Shown here piece after piece: positions 30,512-41,560 of a stretch of 64,000 nucleotides of DNA. A program made the translations under genes and the position numbers. Below the pieces are notes generated by a model, which saw only the letters and a program-made list of their open reading frames with translations, did not search any database and was not told the origin of the DNA. Origin of the DNA: Aquabacterium humicola (lineage in GTDB: Bacteria > Pseudomonadota > Gammaproteobacteria > Burkholderiales > Burkholderiaceae_C); the NCBI RefSeq assembly GCF_030167915.1, contig NZ_JARGNB010000001.1:2108001-2172000 (forward strand), given 5' to 3'. Position 1 is the first letter of the stretch. Each line of letters starts with the position of its first letter.

Positions 30512-32860
30512 ATGCACATGATCTTCAGTTTCTCCGGCTACGACCGCCGCCGCTGGCTGCGCTTCGCGCTCGGCACCACGCTGGGTCTGGGCATCGGCGC
30601 GATCGCCGCGCTGGCGCTGGCCATCGCGCTGGTGCTGCCGCAGCTGCCGCCGCTGGACCGCGTCATCGACTACCAGCCGCGCCAGCCGCTGCAGATCCTG
30701 ACCAGCGACGGCGTCGAGATCGCGCAGTTCGGCGCCGAGCGCCGCCACTACCGGCCGATCGAGGACATCCCGAAGCTGATGCAGGAGGCCGTGCTGGCGG
30801 TGGAGGACGCGCGCTTCCGCACCCATGCCGGCATCGACTGGATCGGCGTCACGCGCGCGGTCGGCGCGGCGCTGACCGGCGGGCGCATCCACGGCGCGTC
30901 GACGATCACGCAGCAGGTGGCGCGCAACTTCTTCCTCAGCGCGCGCCGCACGCCCGAGCGCAAGCTGAAGGAGGCGCTGCTGGCGCTGCGCATCGAGCGC
31001 GAGCTGAGCAAGGACCAGATCCTGGGTCTGTACATGAACCAGATCTTCCTCGGCCAGCGCGCCTACGGCTTCGCGGCCGCGGCGCAGACCTACTTCGGCA
31101 AGAAGCTGGAGCAGCTGTCGATCGCCGAGGCGGCGATGCTGGCCGGGCTGCCGCAGAACCCGTCGTACGCCAACCCGGTGACCAACTTCGAGCGTGCGAA
31201 GGCGCGCCAGCTGGTGGTGCTGCTGCGCATGCGCGACACCGGCGTGATCGACGAGGCGCAGTGGAGCGCCGCCCGTGTCGAGCCGCTGAAGATCCGCTCG
31301 CCGCGCGACGGCGTGCTGCATGCCGAGCATGTCGCGGAGCTGGCGCGGCGCTGGGTCGTCGAGCGCTTCGGCCAGGAGGTCTACGCGCAGGGCATCCGCG
31401 TGACCACCTCGCTGCGCGCCGCCGACCAGGCCGCCGCGTGGGGCGCGCTGCGCCGCGGCGTGCTGGAGCACGAGCGCAAGCAGCCCTGGCGCGGCCCCGA
31501 GGACCACGAGGAGCTGCCGCCCGAAGGCACGCCGGCACCGGAGCTCGAACGCGCGGCCGCGCTGGCCTTGAAGGAACACCACGACGACGAGCTGCTGCGC
31601 AGCGCGATCGTGCTGGCGGCGACGCCGCGCGAGGTGCTGCTGCAGCTGGCCACCGGCGAACAGCTGACCCTGTCCGGCGACGCGCTGAAATGGGCGCAGC
31701 CCGGCCTGCAGCCGAAGGCCCGGCGCGAGATCGCGATCCGCCGCGGCTCGATCGTGCGCGTGATGCAGCAGGACAAGCGCGGCCCGAAGGGCGAAGTGCA
31801 GTGGATGCTCGCGCAGTGGCCCGATGCGCAGGGCGCGCTGGTGTCGCTGGAATCGGCCACCGGCCGCGTGCGCGCCTGGGTCGGCGGCTTCGATTTCACC
31901 GAGCAGAACTTCGACCACGTGGTGCAGGCCTGGCGCCAGCCGGGCTCGAGCTTCAAGCCCTTCCTGTACTCGGCGGCGCTGGAGCACGGCGTGATGCCGG
32001 CGACGCTGGTCAACGATGCCGCGCTGTCGCTGCCCGGCGCCGACGGGCCCGGCAGCTGGTCGCCGAAGAATTCCGACGGCCAGTTCGACGGCCCGATGCG
32101 GCTGCGCGAGGCGCTGGCGCGTTCGAAGAACTCGGTCAGCGTGCGGCTGCTGCAGCATGTGGGCCTCGCGCCGACGCGCGACTGGCTGCAGCGCTTCGGC
32201 TTCGAACCCGAGCGCCAGCCCGACAACCTGACCTTGGCGCTGGGCACCGGCGCGACGACGCCGCTGCAGCTGGCGCAGGCCTACGCGGTGTTCGCCAACG
32301 GTGGCTGGCGCATCACGCCGACCCTGATCGAGCGCATCACCGATGCCAGGGGTGCGCTGCTGTACGAAGCGCCGGCGCCCGAACCCTTCGCCGAGGAGAG
32401 CCGCGCGCTGCCGGCGCGCAATGTCTTCGTCACCAACTCGCTGCTCAACGAGGTCACGCGCTCGGGCACCGCGGCGAAGGCCCAGGCGCAGCTCGGCCGC
32501 AGCGACCTCTACGGCAAGACCGGCACCACCAACGACGCGGTCGACGCCTGGTTCGCCGGCTTCCAGCCCTCTCTGGTCGCGGTGGTGTGGATCGGCTACG
32601 ACGAGCCGCGCAGCCTCGGCGACCGCGAGTCCGGCGGCGGGCTCGCGCTGCCGGTGTGGATCGCCTACATGCGCCAGGCCTTGACCGGCATCGCGCCGCA
32701 GACGCCCGGCGTGCCGCCCGAAGGACTGCAGCGCAGCGGCAGCGACTGGCTCTACGACGAATGGGCCGACGGCCAGTACGTGCGGCAGATCGGCTTCGAG
32801 GTGGCGCCGCTGGAAGGCGCCGCGCCGCCGGCGTCGGCGCCCTCGGCGCCGGGCACCTGA
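30512..32860 (+). CDS. mrcA: Class A penicillin-binding protein (PBP1a)
   Basis: The 782-residue bifunctional cell-wall synthase has an N-terminal membrane anchor (about 22-43). The glycosyltransferase domain has [12 protein letters not shown] with its catalytic glutamate and [15 protein letters not shown]; an OB-like insert follows. The transpeptidase domain has SSFK (serine near 477), SKNS and KTGTT (near 668). All catalytic motifs are present, so it should both polymerise and cross-link peptidoglycan. The C-terminus is a short Ala/Pro tail. The ATG at 30512 could be replaced by the ATG two codons on without consequence. Confidence 0.94.
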   Translation: MHMIFSFSGYDRRRWLRFALGTTLGLGIGAIAALALAIALVLPQLPPLDRVIDYQPRQPLQILTSDGVEIAQFGAERRHYRPIEDIPKLMQEAVLAVEDARFRTHAGIDWIGVTRAVGAALTGGRIHGASTITQQVARNFFLSARRTPERKLKEALLALRIERELSKDQILGLYMNQIFLGQRAYGFAAAAQTYFGKKLEQLSIAEAAMLAGLPQNPSYANPVTNFERAKARQLVVLLRMRDTGVIDEAQWSAARVEPLKIRSPRDGVLHAEHVAELARRWVVERFGQEVYAQGIRVTTSLRAADQAAAWGALRRGVLEHERKQPWRGPEDHEELPPEGTPAPELERAAALALKEHHDDELLRSAIVLAATPREVLLQLATGEQLTLSGDALKWAQPGLQPKARREIAIRRGSIVRVMQQDKRGPKGEVQWMLAQWPDAQGALVSLESATGRVRAWVGGFDFTEQNFDHVVQAWRQPGSSFKPFLYSAALEHGVMPATLVNDAALSLPGADGPGSWSPKNSDGQFDGPMRLREALARSKNSVSVRLLQHVGLAPTRDWLQRFGFEPERQPDNLTLALGTGATTPLQLAQAYAVFANGGWRITPTLIERITDARGALLYEAPAPEPFAEESRALPARNVFVTNSLLNEVTRSGTAAKAQAQLGRSDLYGKTGTTNDAVDAWFAGFQPSLVAVVWIGYDEPRSLGDRESGGGLALPVWIAYMRQALTGIAPQTPGVPPEGLQRSGSDWLYDEWADGQYVRQIGFEVAPLEGAAPPASAPSAPGT

Positions 32861-32955
32861 ACCCGGGGGCGGGCCGTCGGCAACACCTTGCAAGCCCCAT
32901 GGAACAATCGCCCGGTTCGTGCACTCTGCCACCAGGCCGGTAAAGCCTGAGAACG

Positions 32956-34002
32956 ATGACCACAGCCCCCCGCCACACCCTCAGCGATTTTGATTTCCAC
33001 CTGCCGCCGGAGCTCATCGCCCAGCACCCGGCGGCCATCCGCAGCGCCTCGCGCCTGCTCGACGGGCGGGGCCGCCTGCCCGTCGACCGTGTCTTCCGCG
33101 ATCTGCCCGGGCTGCTGCAGCCGGGCGACCTGCTGGTGTTCAACGACACGCGGGTGATCAAGGCGCGGCTCTACGGCGAGAAGCCGACCGGCGGCGCCGT
33201 CGAGGCGCTGGTCGAGCGCATCCTGCCGAACCACGAGGTGCTGGCCCACCTGCGCGCGAGCAAGGCGCCGAAGCCGGGCGGCACCATCCACTTCGCCGAC
33301 GGCGCCTTCGAGGCAGAGGTGCTCGGCCGCGCCGGCCCCGACGACGCGCTGTTCCACCTGCGCTTTCCGGCCGACCCGCTGGCGCTGCTGCAGGCCCACG
33401 GCCACGTGCCGCTGCCGCCGTACATCACGCACGAGGACGCCGCCGAGGACATCGAGCGTTACCAGACCGTGTTCGCCGCGCGCCCCGGCGCGGTGGCCGC
33501 ACCGACCGCGTCGCTGCACTTCGACGACGGCGTGCTGGCGGCGCTGGACGCGCGCGGCGTGCAGCGTGCGCAGGTCACGCTGCACGTCGGCGCCGGCACC
33601 TTCCAGCCGGTGCGCAGCGAGAACCTCGACGAGCACAGGATGCACAGCGAGTGGTTCGAGGTCAGCCCGGCCACCGTCGACGCGATCGCCGCGGCGAAGG
33701 CGCGCGGCGGCCGGGTGGTCGCCGCCGGCACCACGACCCTGCGCGCGCTCGAATCGGCCGCGCTCGGCGGCACGCTGCGCGCCGGCGCCCGCGACACCGA
33801 CCTGTTCATCCGCCCCGGCTTCGCCTTCCAGGTGGTCGATCTGCTGGTGACGAACTTCCACCTGCCCAAGAGCACGCTGCTGATGCTGGTCTCGGCCTTC
33901 GCCGGCCATGAGCACGTGCGCGCGCTGTACCGCCACGCGATCGAGTCGCGCTACCGCTTCTTCAGCTACGGCGACGCGATGCTGCTGCAGCGCACGACCT
34001 GA
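32956..34002 (+). CDS. queA: S-adenosylmethionine:tRNA ribosyltransferase-isomerase
   Basis: The 348-residue QueA transfers a ribosyl group from SAM to preQ1 in tRNA, a late step of queuosine synthesis. [16 protein letters not shown] opens the protein, and [27 protein letters not shown] and [17 protein letters not shown] are hallmark segments. Length and both ends match the family. Its partner tgt is 4.2 kb downstream on the same strand instead of adjacent. The intervening genes are described below. Confidence 0.96.
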   Translation: MTTAPRHTLSDFDFHLPPELIAQHPAAIRSASRLLDGRGRLPVDRVFRDLPGLLQPGDLLVFNDTRVIKARLYGEKPTGGAVEALVERILPNHEVLAHLRASKAPKPGGTIHFADGAFEAEVLGRAGPDDALFHLRFPADPLALLQAHGHVPLPPYITHEDAAEDIERYQTVFAARPGAVAAPTASLHFDDGVLAALDARGVQRAQVTLHVGAGTFQPVRSENLDEHRMHSEWFEVSPATVDAIAAAKARGGRVVAAGTTTLRALESAALGGTLRAGARDTDLFIRPGFAFQVVDLLVTNFHLPKSTLLMLVSAFAGHEHVRALYRHAIESRYRFFSYGDAMLLQRTT

Positions 34003-34006
34003 TCGA

Positions 34007-34033
34007 TGTCACAGCGCGGCGGGCTGCGTCGTC
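34007..34033 (+). promoter_or_regulatory. ECF41-type sigma promoter (TGTCACA-N16-CGTC)
   Basis: TGTCACA (34007-34013) and CGTC (34030-34033) are separated by exactly 16 bases, which is the known target motif of ECF41 sigma factors. It lies 5 bases after the queA stop and 32 bases before the start of the decarboxylase-like gene, whose operon ends with an ECF41 sigma gene. The match to an independent expectation from the encoded protein makes this one of the best-supported promoters in the window. Confidence 0.85.
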
Positions 34034-34064
34034 CTGGGGGAAGGACCACCCCCCGGACACGCAC

Positions 34065-34619
34065 ATGAACCCGATCGACTGGCTGATCCACCGCCGCCTC
34101 GAGGCCTTCGAGGCGCAATGGCACTACCCGATGGACTACGCCCGCGCGCTGCTCGCCGCCAGCCGGCGCGGCTTCTGGCGCTTCTCGAAGCTGATGGCGC
34201 TGTCCAGCCACCGCGAAGGCGTGCCGAAGGCCGCCTGGCATGCGGCCAAGCTGGTCGCGATCCGCGCCGAGGACTGCGGGCCCTGCACGCAACTGATCAT
34301 CGACATGGCGCGCGCCGACGGCGTGTCCGATGCGCTGCTGCGCACGGTGCTGGCCGGCGACTACTGGGCGCTGCACGCGATCGACGCGGACGCCGCGGAC
34401 GCGGTGCGATTCGCGACGGCCTGGCTCGCGCGGGCGCCGGTGCTGGACGAGGCCCGCGACGAGGTGCGGCGCCGCTTCGGCGATGCCGGCCTCGCATCGC
34501 TGGCGCTGGCGATGTCGGCCGCGCGCATGTACCCGATGGTCAAGACCGCGCTCGGCCACGGCCAGGCCTGCCAGCGTGTGCGGGTGGGTGCCGACGAGCT
34601 GGTGCTCGCGCCCGAATGA
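34065..34619 (+). CDS. Carboxymuconolactone decarboxylase-like (AhpD-fold) protein of the ECF41 operon
   Basis: The 184-residue helical protein has an AhpD-type fold with the redox motif EDCGPCTQL (CxxC near residues 70-74) followed by a helix. Proteins of this kind are the usual genomic partners of ECF41 sigma factors, either carboxymuconolactone decarboxylase-like proteins, oxidoreductases or epimerases. The presence of CxxC suggests a peroxidase or reductase-like redox role rather than decarboxylation. Its stop overlaps the sigma gene start by 4 bases (ATGA), and an ECF41 promoter precedes it. Confidence 0.88.
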   Translation: MNPIDWLIHRRLEAFEAQWHYPMDYARALLAASRRGFWRFSKLMALSSHREGVPKAAWHAAKLVAIRAEDCGPCTQLIIDMARADGVSDALLRTVLAGDYWALHAIDADAADAVRFATAWLARAPVLDEARDEVRRRFGDAGLASLALAMSAARMYPMVKTALGHGQACQRVRVGADELVLAPE

Positions 34620-35542
34620 ACGCGCTCGCCGTCTTCGAGGCCCGCCGGCGCCACCTGCGCGCGCTGGCGTGGCGCATGCTGGGCTCGCGCGCCGAGGCCG
34701 AGGACGTGGTGCAGGACTGCTGGCTGCGCTGGCAGGCCGCGGACACGGCGGCCATCGAGCAGCCGGCCGCGTGGCTGTCGCGCGTGGCGACCAACCTGTG
34801 CCTGGACCGGCTGCAGTCGGCGCGGGCGCGGCGCGAGCACTACGTCGGCGTCTGGCTGCCCGAGCCGCTGGTCGACGAGGCCGCGGCGGAAGTCGACGCC
34901 GGACCCGAGGCGCGTGCCGAGTACGCACAGGAAGTCTCGATCGCCTTCCTGCTGGCGCTGGAACGGCTGACGCCGCTGGAGCGCGCGGCTTTCCTGCTGC
35001 ACGACGTGTTCGATCTCGACTACGACGAGATCGCCACCCGCCTCGGCCGCTCCACCGCCGCGTGCCGGCAACTGGTGGCGCGGGCCCGGGGCCACGTGCA
35101 GGCCGGCCAGGCCCGTGTCGACGTGCGCGACGAGGAGGCGATGCCGCTGCTCGGTGCCTTCGTCGAAGCCAGCCGCACCGGCGACGTCGCGGGCCTGGCC
35201 GCGTTGCTGGCCGATGACGCGGTCTTCCTTTCCGATGGCGGCGGCAAGGCCAGCGCGGTGCCGCGGCCGCTGGTCGGCGCGGCGAAGATCGCGCAGGTCT
35301 ATTGCGGCTTCGGCAAGCGCTGGGACCCGCTACGCCAGCCAGCGCGGCCGGCGCGCATCAACGGCCTGCCCGGCGCCGTGATCTTCGAGAACGGCGCGGC
35401 CATCCAGACGATCGCGCTGCGGGTGGCGCGCCGCGCCGACGGTCGCTTGTGCATCGACGCGGTCTACGTCGTGCGCAACCCGGACAAGCTGGCGCACCTG
35501 GCCCACCTGGCCCCGGCGGCGCCAGTCAGCCCACCGGCATGA
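34616..35542 (+). CDS. ECF41-family RNA polymerase sigma factor with SnoaL-like C-terminal domain
   Basis: The 308-residue sigma factor has region 2 (about 5-72; ALAWRMLGSRAEAEDVVQDC) and region 4 (about 110-165; LTPLERAAFLLHDVFDLDYDEIA). A C-terminal SnoaL-like domain replaces a separate anti-sigma factor. The three ECF41 signatures are all present: WLPEP at 80-84 in the linker, DGGGK near 207, and NPDKL near 288. In this family the C-terminal domain both restrains and permits activity. The gene overlaps the upstream redox gene and ends in a 17-base convergent overlap with the PPC/RTX gene. Confidence 0.95.
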   Translation: MNALAVFEARRRHLRALAWRMLGSRAEAEDVVQDCWLRWQAADTAAIEQPAAWLSRVATNLCLDRLQSARARREHYVGVWLPEPLVDEAAAEVDAGPEARAEYAQEVSIAFLLALERLTPLERAAFLLHDVFDLDYDEIATRLGRSTAACRQLVARARGHVQAGQARVDVRDEEAMPLLGAFVEASRTGDVAGLAALLADDAVFLSDGGGKASAVPRPLVGAAKIAQVYCGFGKRWDPLRQPARPARINGLPGAVIFENGAAIQTIALRVARRADGRLCIDAVYVVRNPDKLAHLAHLAPAAPVSPPA

Positions 35543-38069
35543 ACTCGATGCCGGTGGACGCCAGCCCGGTCAGGTTGATGTGCTGTGCGTTCAGCTCGTG
35601 CCCGCAGGCCAGCAGCGCCAGCGACTGCTGCGTCTGCTGGCCGCTGTCGAGCAGCGCGACGTAGGCCGCGAGGTCGCCGGCGCTCGGGTTCACGCCGACG
35701 ACGTTGCGGTAGACGAAGCGCACGAAGTCCGTGTTCGAGCGCGAGCCGGCGAGCTCGTTGAACTGCGTCGTGCTGATCGCCGCCAGCACCAGGTCGGCGA
35801 CGCTCATGCCGCCGTCGAGCAGCGACAGGCCGATGCCGACGTACTGCGCGTTCTGCAGGTACGACACGCCGAACACCGCGCCGAGGATCCTGGCGACCTG
35901 GCCGGCGTTGCCGCCGATGTCGATCGCCACGTGGCGATCGGCGAAGGCCAGGCGCTCGATGCCGACGAGCGTATCGGTGCCGTCGGCGCCGCTGGTGTCC
36001 ACGACGCTCCAGCCGGCGCCGAGCGGGCCGGCGCCGTAGTTGGCGCGCGGGCCGCTGAAGACGGCGGTGTCGATGCCGGTGCCACCGTCGAGCGCATCGT
36101 TGCCGGCGCCGCCGGCGAGCCGGTCCTTGCCGCCCAGACCGTTCAGCGTGTCGTTGCCGACCGTGCCGGTCAGCACGTCGGGCCCGGCGCTGCCGTTGAT
36201 CGTCTGGCCGGTCGGCGGCGGCGTGCTGGTATCGACCACCAGCAGCGTGCCCTGGCCCGCCAGGTCGGCATGGTCGTCGAGCGACAGCGGGGAGACCTTG
36301 ATCTCGTAGGCGCCGCCACCCCCGCCGCCGAGCAGCAGGCCGCCGAGCGGCGAGTAGCCGATCGCATTGGTCGCCAGCAGCGCATAGGTGCCGGTGGCCG
36401 GCGCGACGAACGAGAAGGTCGCCTGCGTCTGGCCGTCCAGGCTGTCGATCGCGACGCCGAGGCCATCGGGCCCGAACAGCTGCATCGTGCCGGTGCTGAT
36501 CGGCGTCGCGCCCTGCGCCTTCAGCTCGAACAGGTAGCGCAGGCCGGCGTTCAGGTTCACCTTGAAGAAGTCCTGGTCGGCCGCCAGGTCGAACTGGCCG
36601 GTGGTGCTGCCGCCGACCTGCAGCGCGCTGCCGAGCGCGGGCAGGTCGGCGTGGTCGTCGGCGGCGACGGTGCGCATCGCGACGCTGTAGTTGCCGAGGA
36701 TGCCGTCGCCGAAGGTGGTGTCGAGCAGGAAGTTGGTGGCCAGCAGCGCATAGGTGCCGGTGGCCGGCGCGACGAAGGTCAGCGCGTTGTCGCCCTGGTG
36801 GCCGATCGCGATGCTGGTGACGCGCAGCGCGCCGTCCAGGTCGTACAGCTGCAGCGCGCTGGCATCGACGCTGTCGGTGACCGTGCCCTTCAGCTCGAAC
36901 ACGTAGCGCTCGCCCGCCGTCAGGCTGACGCGGAAGAAATCCTTGTCCGACGGCAGGTCGAAGCTGCCGGCCACCGACGCCGCGCCGTTCAGCAGCGTGC
37001 CCGCCGCCGCGCGGTCGGGGTGGTCGTCGGCGGAGATCTGCTCGGCGCGCACGGTGAACGAACCCACCGAGGCGCTCGGCGACAGGCTGTAGCCGACGTT
37101 GTTGGCCGCCACCAGGTAGTAGCTGCCGCTGGTGTCGGGCACGAAGGCGAGCAGCGACTCGTGCTGGTTCTGCACGCGCTGCCCGACCAGCAGCTCGTGG
37201 CCCGCCGCGTCCAGCACGCGCAGGCCGGACAGCTCCAGCGAGGTGGAGCCGGTGTTGTTCAGGGTCAGCAGGTAGCGCTGGCCGCCCGTCATCTCGACGC
37301 GGAAGACGTCGGCGTCGTACGGCAGGTCGAAGATGCCGGAGACCGTCGTCGCCAGCGGCAGCACGGTGGCCAGCGGCAGCTGGTCGGCATGGTCGTCGAG
37401 GGCGACCGCGCGGGCCGAGACCTGGTAGGTGCCGGTGGCGACGCCGCCGAGCAGGGCCTGCTCCTCGTTGGTCGCCAGCAGGAAGTAGCTGCCGCCGGTC
37501 AGCGTCGCGAAGCTCAGCACCGCCTTCGGGTCGGCGGTGTCGCCGAAATCGGCCGCCACCTCGTGGCCCGCGGCGTCGAACAGGCGCAGCTGCGTGGCGA
37601 TCAGCGGATGGCCGCCCGCGCCCTGCATCTCGAACACGTAGCGCTGGCCGGCGCCGAGGTCGATGCGGAAGTAGTCCGGGTCGTGGTCGAAGTCGAATGC
37701 GCCGCTGAGGGTCGAGCCGACCGTCATCGCCGTGGCTTGCGCGGCGCGGTCGGCATGGTCGTCGGGCGCCACCGCCAGCACCTCGACGCCGTAGCTGCCG
37801 GTGCCGTCGGCACTGCTCAGCGCCAGCGTGTAGAACCCGCTCGCCGGGGCGGTGAGGACCATCGACGCGGCCCCACCCGGCGCGTAGGCGATGTCGGCGG
37901 CGACCGGGTCGCCGGCCGGGTCGAACAGCGCGAAGCCGGTCTCGGTCAGGGTGCCCGGGACGGTGCGCAGCGAGTTGAAGACATACCGCTGACCCGCGAC
38001 GAGCTCGACGCGGAAATGGTCGCGGTCTTGCGGCTGGTCGAAACTGCCGAGCGCGGTGTTGTTGGCCAT
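35526..38069 (-). CDS. Large secreted PPC-repeat / RTX / DUF4214 protein, putative type I secretion substrate
   Basis: The 847-residue protein has no N-terminal signal peptide. Five PPC-like beta-sandwich units follow one another, each opening near DDHAD or DDHPD and containing a D-F-F/Y-R/K motif (DPDYFRIDL, DADVFRVEM, DKDFFRVSL, DQDFFKVNL). Calcium-binding RTX nonapeptides follow (GSAGPDVLTG, GNDTLNGLGGKDRLAGGAGND, near 630-660). A DUF4214-like region then leads to the ending TGLASTGIEFMPVG. RTX repeats plus a C-terminal signal and no leader indicate export by an ABC type I system, which is not in the window. The ATG at 38069 has GGAGGAG 6 bases upstream. Ligand or adhesive role is unknown. 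Confidence 0.85.
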   Translation of the reverse strand: MANNTALGSFDQPQDRDHFRVELVAGQRYVFNSLRTVPGTLTETGFALFDPAGDPVAADIAYAPGGAASMVLTAPASGFYTLALSSADGTGSYGVEVLAVAPDDHADRAAQATAMTVGSTLSGAFDFDHDPDYFRIDLGAGQRYVFEMQGAGGHPLIATQLRLFDAAGHEVAADFGDTADPKAVLSFATLTGGSYFLLATNEEQALLGGVATGTYQVSARAVALDDHADQLPLATVLPLATTVSGIFDLPYDADVFRVEMTGGQRYLLTLNNTGSTSLELSGLRVLDAAGHELLVGQRVQNQHESLLAFVPDTSGSYYLVAANNVGYSLSPSASVGSFTVRAEQISADDHPDRAAAGTLLNGAASVAGSFDLPSDKDFFRVSLTAGERYVFELKGTVTDSVDASALQLYDLDGALRVTSIAIGHQGDNALTFVAPATGTYALLATNFLLDTTFGDGILGNYSVAMRTVAADDHADLPALGSALQVGGSTTGQFDLAADQDFFKVNLNAGLRYLFELKAQGATPISTGTMQLFGPDGLGVAIDSLDGQTQATFSFVAPATGTYALLATNAIGYSPLGGLLLGGGGGGAYEIKVSPLSLDDHADLAGQGTLLVVDTSTPPPTGQTINGSAGPDVLTGTVGNDTLNGLGGKDRLAGGAGNDALDGGTGIDTAVFSGPRANYGAGPLGAGWSVVDTSGADGTDTLVGIERLAFADRHVAIDIGGNAGQVARILGAVFGVSYLQNAQYVGIGLSLLDGGMSVADLVLAAISTTQFNELAGSRSNTDFVRFVYRNVVGVNPSAGDLAAYVALLDSGQQTQQSLALLACGHELNAQHINLTGLASTGIEFMPVG

Positions 38070-38119
38070 GGCGGCTCCTCCGTGGTTCAAGGCCGGGTGG
38101 CCAAGGCGCCGCAGCTTAG

Positions 38120-39337
<1,218 letters not shown>

Positions 39338-39397
39338 CCCACCAACGACGCGGCCGCGGCCAACGCGCCGCGAGCCCACCTCCAGACCATCCGCCCC

Positions 39398-41554
39398 ATG
39401 GCGACCCGATCAAGACCTCGCCGCGCCGCCCCGGCCGCCGGCACCGACACGCCTGCAGCCGACGCTGCGCCCGCCACCGCACCGGCCGACACGCCCAGAC
39501 CGAAACGCCCGCCGCGCAAGACCGCGGCCCGCGCAGAGGCGCCGCCCGAGCCGGCGGCACCGGCCGCGGCCGACGCGGTGCCCGCGGCCGAATCGCCGTC
39601 GACACCCGCGGCGAAGGCGTCGCCCCGCAGGACTGCCGCGAACAAGGCGCCGGTGAAGAAGGCCTCCGCGGACAAGGCGGCGGACAGGGTGGTGGAGAAG
39701 GTGGCTGAGAAGGCGGTGGCAAAGCCCGTCGGGGACGCACCCGTGGCCAAGACACCACCGGCCCGCAAGGCAACCGGCAAGACGGCCGCCACCACCGCCA
39801 CCACCACCACTACCGCCGACACCGCCGCCACCACCGCTACCAGCGCCGCCCCGAAAGCCGCCCCGAAGACCGCGGCGAAGACCCCGGGCCCGAAGTCGCC
39901 GGCGAAGAAACGGGCGGTCCCACCCGCGCTGCCCGCCGTCGACAGCACGCCGCCGCCGGCCCCGGTCGAGGTGACCGCGGCATCCGACGGGCCGGCCGAA
40001 CCGGCCGAATCGGCGAAGGCGCCGCGCAGCCGCGGCAAGGCGGCGCCGGTCGCGGACGAGGCCGCGGTCGATGCCCCTCCCGCACCGGTGGCGCCTGCCG
40101 CGCCGCTGCTGCCGTACAGCGTGGTGCACCTGGTCGACGGCGATGAACGCCGGCTGCGCTGGGTCGCCGGCGCCGGCTGCCCGGACACGCTGCACGAGGC
40201 GGCCGCCGAACATGCCGATGCCGACGGCTTCCTGCCCGCCGATGACGACGACGCCCTGCCGACGCTGCTGCGCCTGGCCGACGAAGCCGGCCATGCGCTG
40301 CAGGTCGAACCGGCCGCGTGGCTGCAGCTCGCGCATTCCCGCGATGCCCGCCACCGGCTGCACCAGCTCGAAACCAGCTACCCGGAAGGCCCGACGAGCC
40401 CGGCATTGCAGGCGCTGCTGCGGGCTCCGCTGGCGCCGTTCCAGGCTGAAGGTGCGCTCTTCGCCACCTGCGCCGGCCGCGCGCTGATCGCCGACGAACG
40501 CGGCCTCGGCAAGACGGTGCAGGCGCTGGCCGCCGCCGTGCTGCTGCACCGCCATGCCGGCGTGCGCCGGGTGCTGCTGCGCTGCGCGCCGGCGCGCCGC
40601 CTGAGCTGGCAGCGGGAGTGGGCGCGCTTCGTGCGCGAGACCGACCTCGAGCTGCGCATTGGCGACGAGCTCGCCGACGGCTGGACGCCCGACCTGGTGC
40701 TGATCGACGAACCGCAGCGGCTCGAGCGATGGGAGGCGATCGACGCGCCGTTCGCGCTGGTGCTCTGCGGCGCCGACCTGTCGGCGCAGCCGGCGCTGCT
40801 CGACGCGCTGGTGCGCTTCCTCGATTGCCACCGCCAGGGGCCTCTGGCCCGGCTGGTGCAGCACGGCGCGGCGGCGCTCGACGACGGGCTGCAGACGCTG
40901 CTGCTGCGCCGGCGCCGGCGCGAGGTCGCGGCGCAGCTGCCCGATAGCGTTCAAAGCGAGCGGGTGCTGACCATGGAGGCGCCGCAGCGCGCCGCGCACG
41001 ACCGCGCGCTGGCCGACGCCCGCGCGCGGCTCGCCGGCTGGCGCCGCAGCGGCCGGCTGTCCGATGCCGAGCAGTGGCAGCTCGGGGTCGCGCTGCAGGC
41101 CGCGCGCGTGGCCTGCCACCGCGCCGAACCGGGCCAGGCCGACAGCCCGCTGGCCGAAGCGACGCTCACCGCGCTGCAGGACCTGCTCGGCGAGCTGCGC
41201 ACGACACCCGGGCTGCGCATCGCGCTGGTCTGCCCGACGGCGGCCGATCGCACGCAGCTCGAACGCCGCCTCGGCGTCGCCGGCCGGCTCGCGCTGGTGC
41301 TCGACGGCACCGCGCTGCCGGCGGTCGACCTGGTGGTGCGCATCGGCACGCCCTGGCGACCGCAAGCGACGCCGGGGCAGTGCGTCCACCTCGTCGCCGA
41401 TGCCAGCCTCGACGCCGGCCTGTTCGACACGCTGGCGCTGCGCGCCGACGTGCCCTGCGGCCCGGTCGAAGGCGGCCGCGAGGGCTTCCTGCAGGGCGCG
41501 CGGCTGCAGCGCTACCTGCTGGCCGCCGAAGCGGCGCTGAACGCCGCCGGCTGA
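39398..41554 (+). CDS. SNF2-like ATPase with histone H1-like Ala/Lys/Pro tail, motif VI lost
   Basis: The 718-residue protein has a roughly 235-residue N-terminal tail rich in Ala, Pro, Lys and Thr with AKK/PKK-type blocks, resembling bacterial histone H1-like tails. A reduced SNF2 helicase core follows. Motif I is IADERGLGKT near 363-372, motif II is LIDEPQ (DEAH-like) near 433, and LRRRRREVAAQLP near 504 matches the SNF2 LRR-x-K block. A second RecA-like half is suggested by ALVCPTAADRTQLERRL. The arginine-rich motif VI (QRxGRxxR) is not found; RIGTPWRPQ occupies that area. It may be a DNA-bound remodeler or a degenerate ATPase. The next gene starts 6 bases on. Confidence 0.75.
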   Translation: MATRSRPRRAAPAAGTDTPAADAAPATAPADTPRPKRPPRKTAARAEAPPEPAAPAAADAVPAAESPSTPAAKASPRRTAANKAPVKKASADKAADRVVEKVAEKAVAKPVGDAPVAKTPPARKATGKTAATTATTTTTADTAATTATSAAPKAAPKTAAKTPGPKSPAKKRAVPPALPAVDSTPPPAPVEVTAASDGPAEPAESAKAPRSRGKAAPVADEAAVDAPPAPVAPAAPLLPYSVVHLVDGDERRLRWVAGAGCPDTLHEAAAEHADADGFLPADDDDALPTLLRLADEAGHALQVEPAAWLQLAHSRDARHRLHQLETSYPEGPTSPALQALLRAPLAPFQAEGALFATCAGRALIADERGLGKTVQALAAAVLLHRHAGVRRVLLRCAPARRLSWQREWARFVRETDLELRIGDELADGWTPDLVLIDEPQRLERWEAIDAPFALVLCGADLSAQPALLDALVRFLDCHRQGPLARLVQHGAAALDDGLQTLLLRRRRREVAAQLPDSVQSERVLTMEAPQRAAHDRALADARARLAGWRRSGRLSDAEQWQLGVALQAARVACHRAEPGQADSPLAEATLTALQDLLGELRTTPGLRIALVCPTAADRTQLERRLGVAGRLALVLDGTALPAVDLVVRIGTPWRPQATPGQCVHLVADASLDAGLFDTLALRADVPCGPVEGGREGFLQGARLQRYLLAAEAALNAAG
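39785..39846 (+). repeat. Imperfect (CCACCG)n-type repeat in the SNF2-like tail
   Basis: A run of ACC/GCC/ACT codons in this stretch encodes a Thr/Ala block (ATTATTTTTADTAATTATSA). The simple-sequence character could let tail length vary between strains by slippage, always in frame when whole codons are gained or lost. Confidence 0.6.
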
Positions 41555-41560
41555 TCGACG

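Noticed and set aside
30233-32932. 899-codon minus-strand frame opposite the PBP1a gene
   Set aside because: All PBP catalytic motifs are on the plus strand; the antisense frame is compositionally biased only.
39398-40100. SNF2-like tail taken as a separate histone H1-like gene
   Set aside because: The reading frame is continuous into the ATPase domain with no stop or internal ribosome site, so it is one fused protein.
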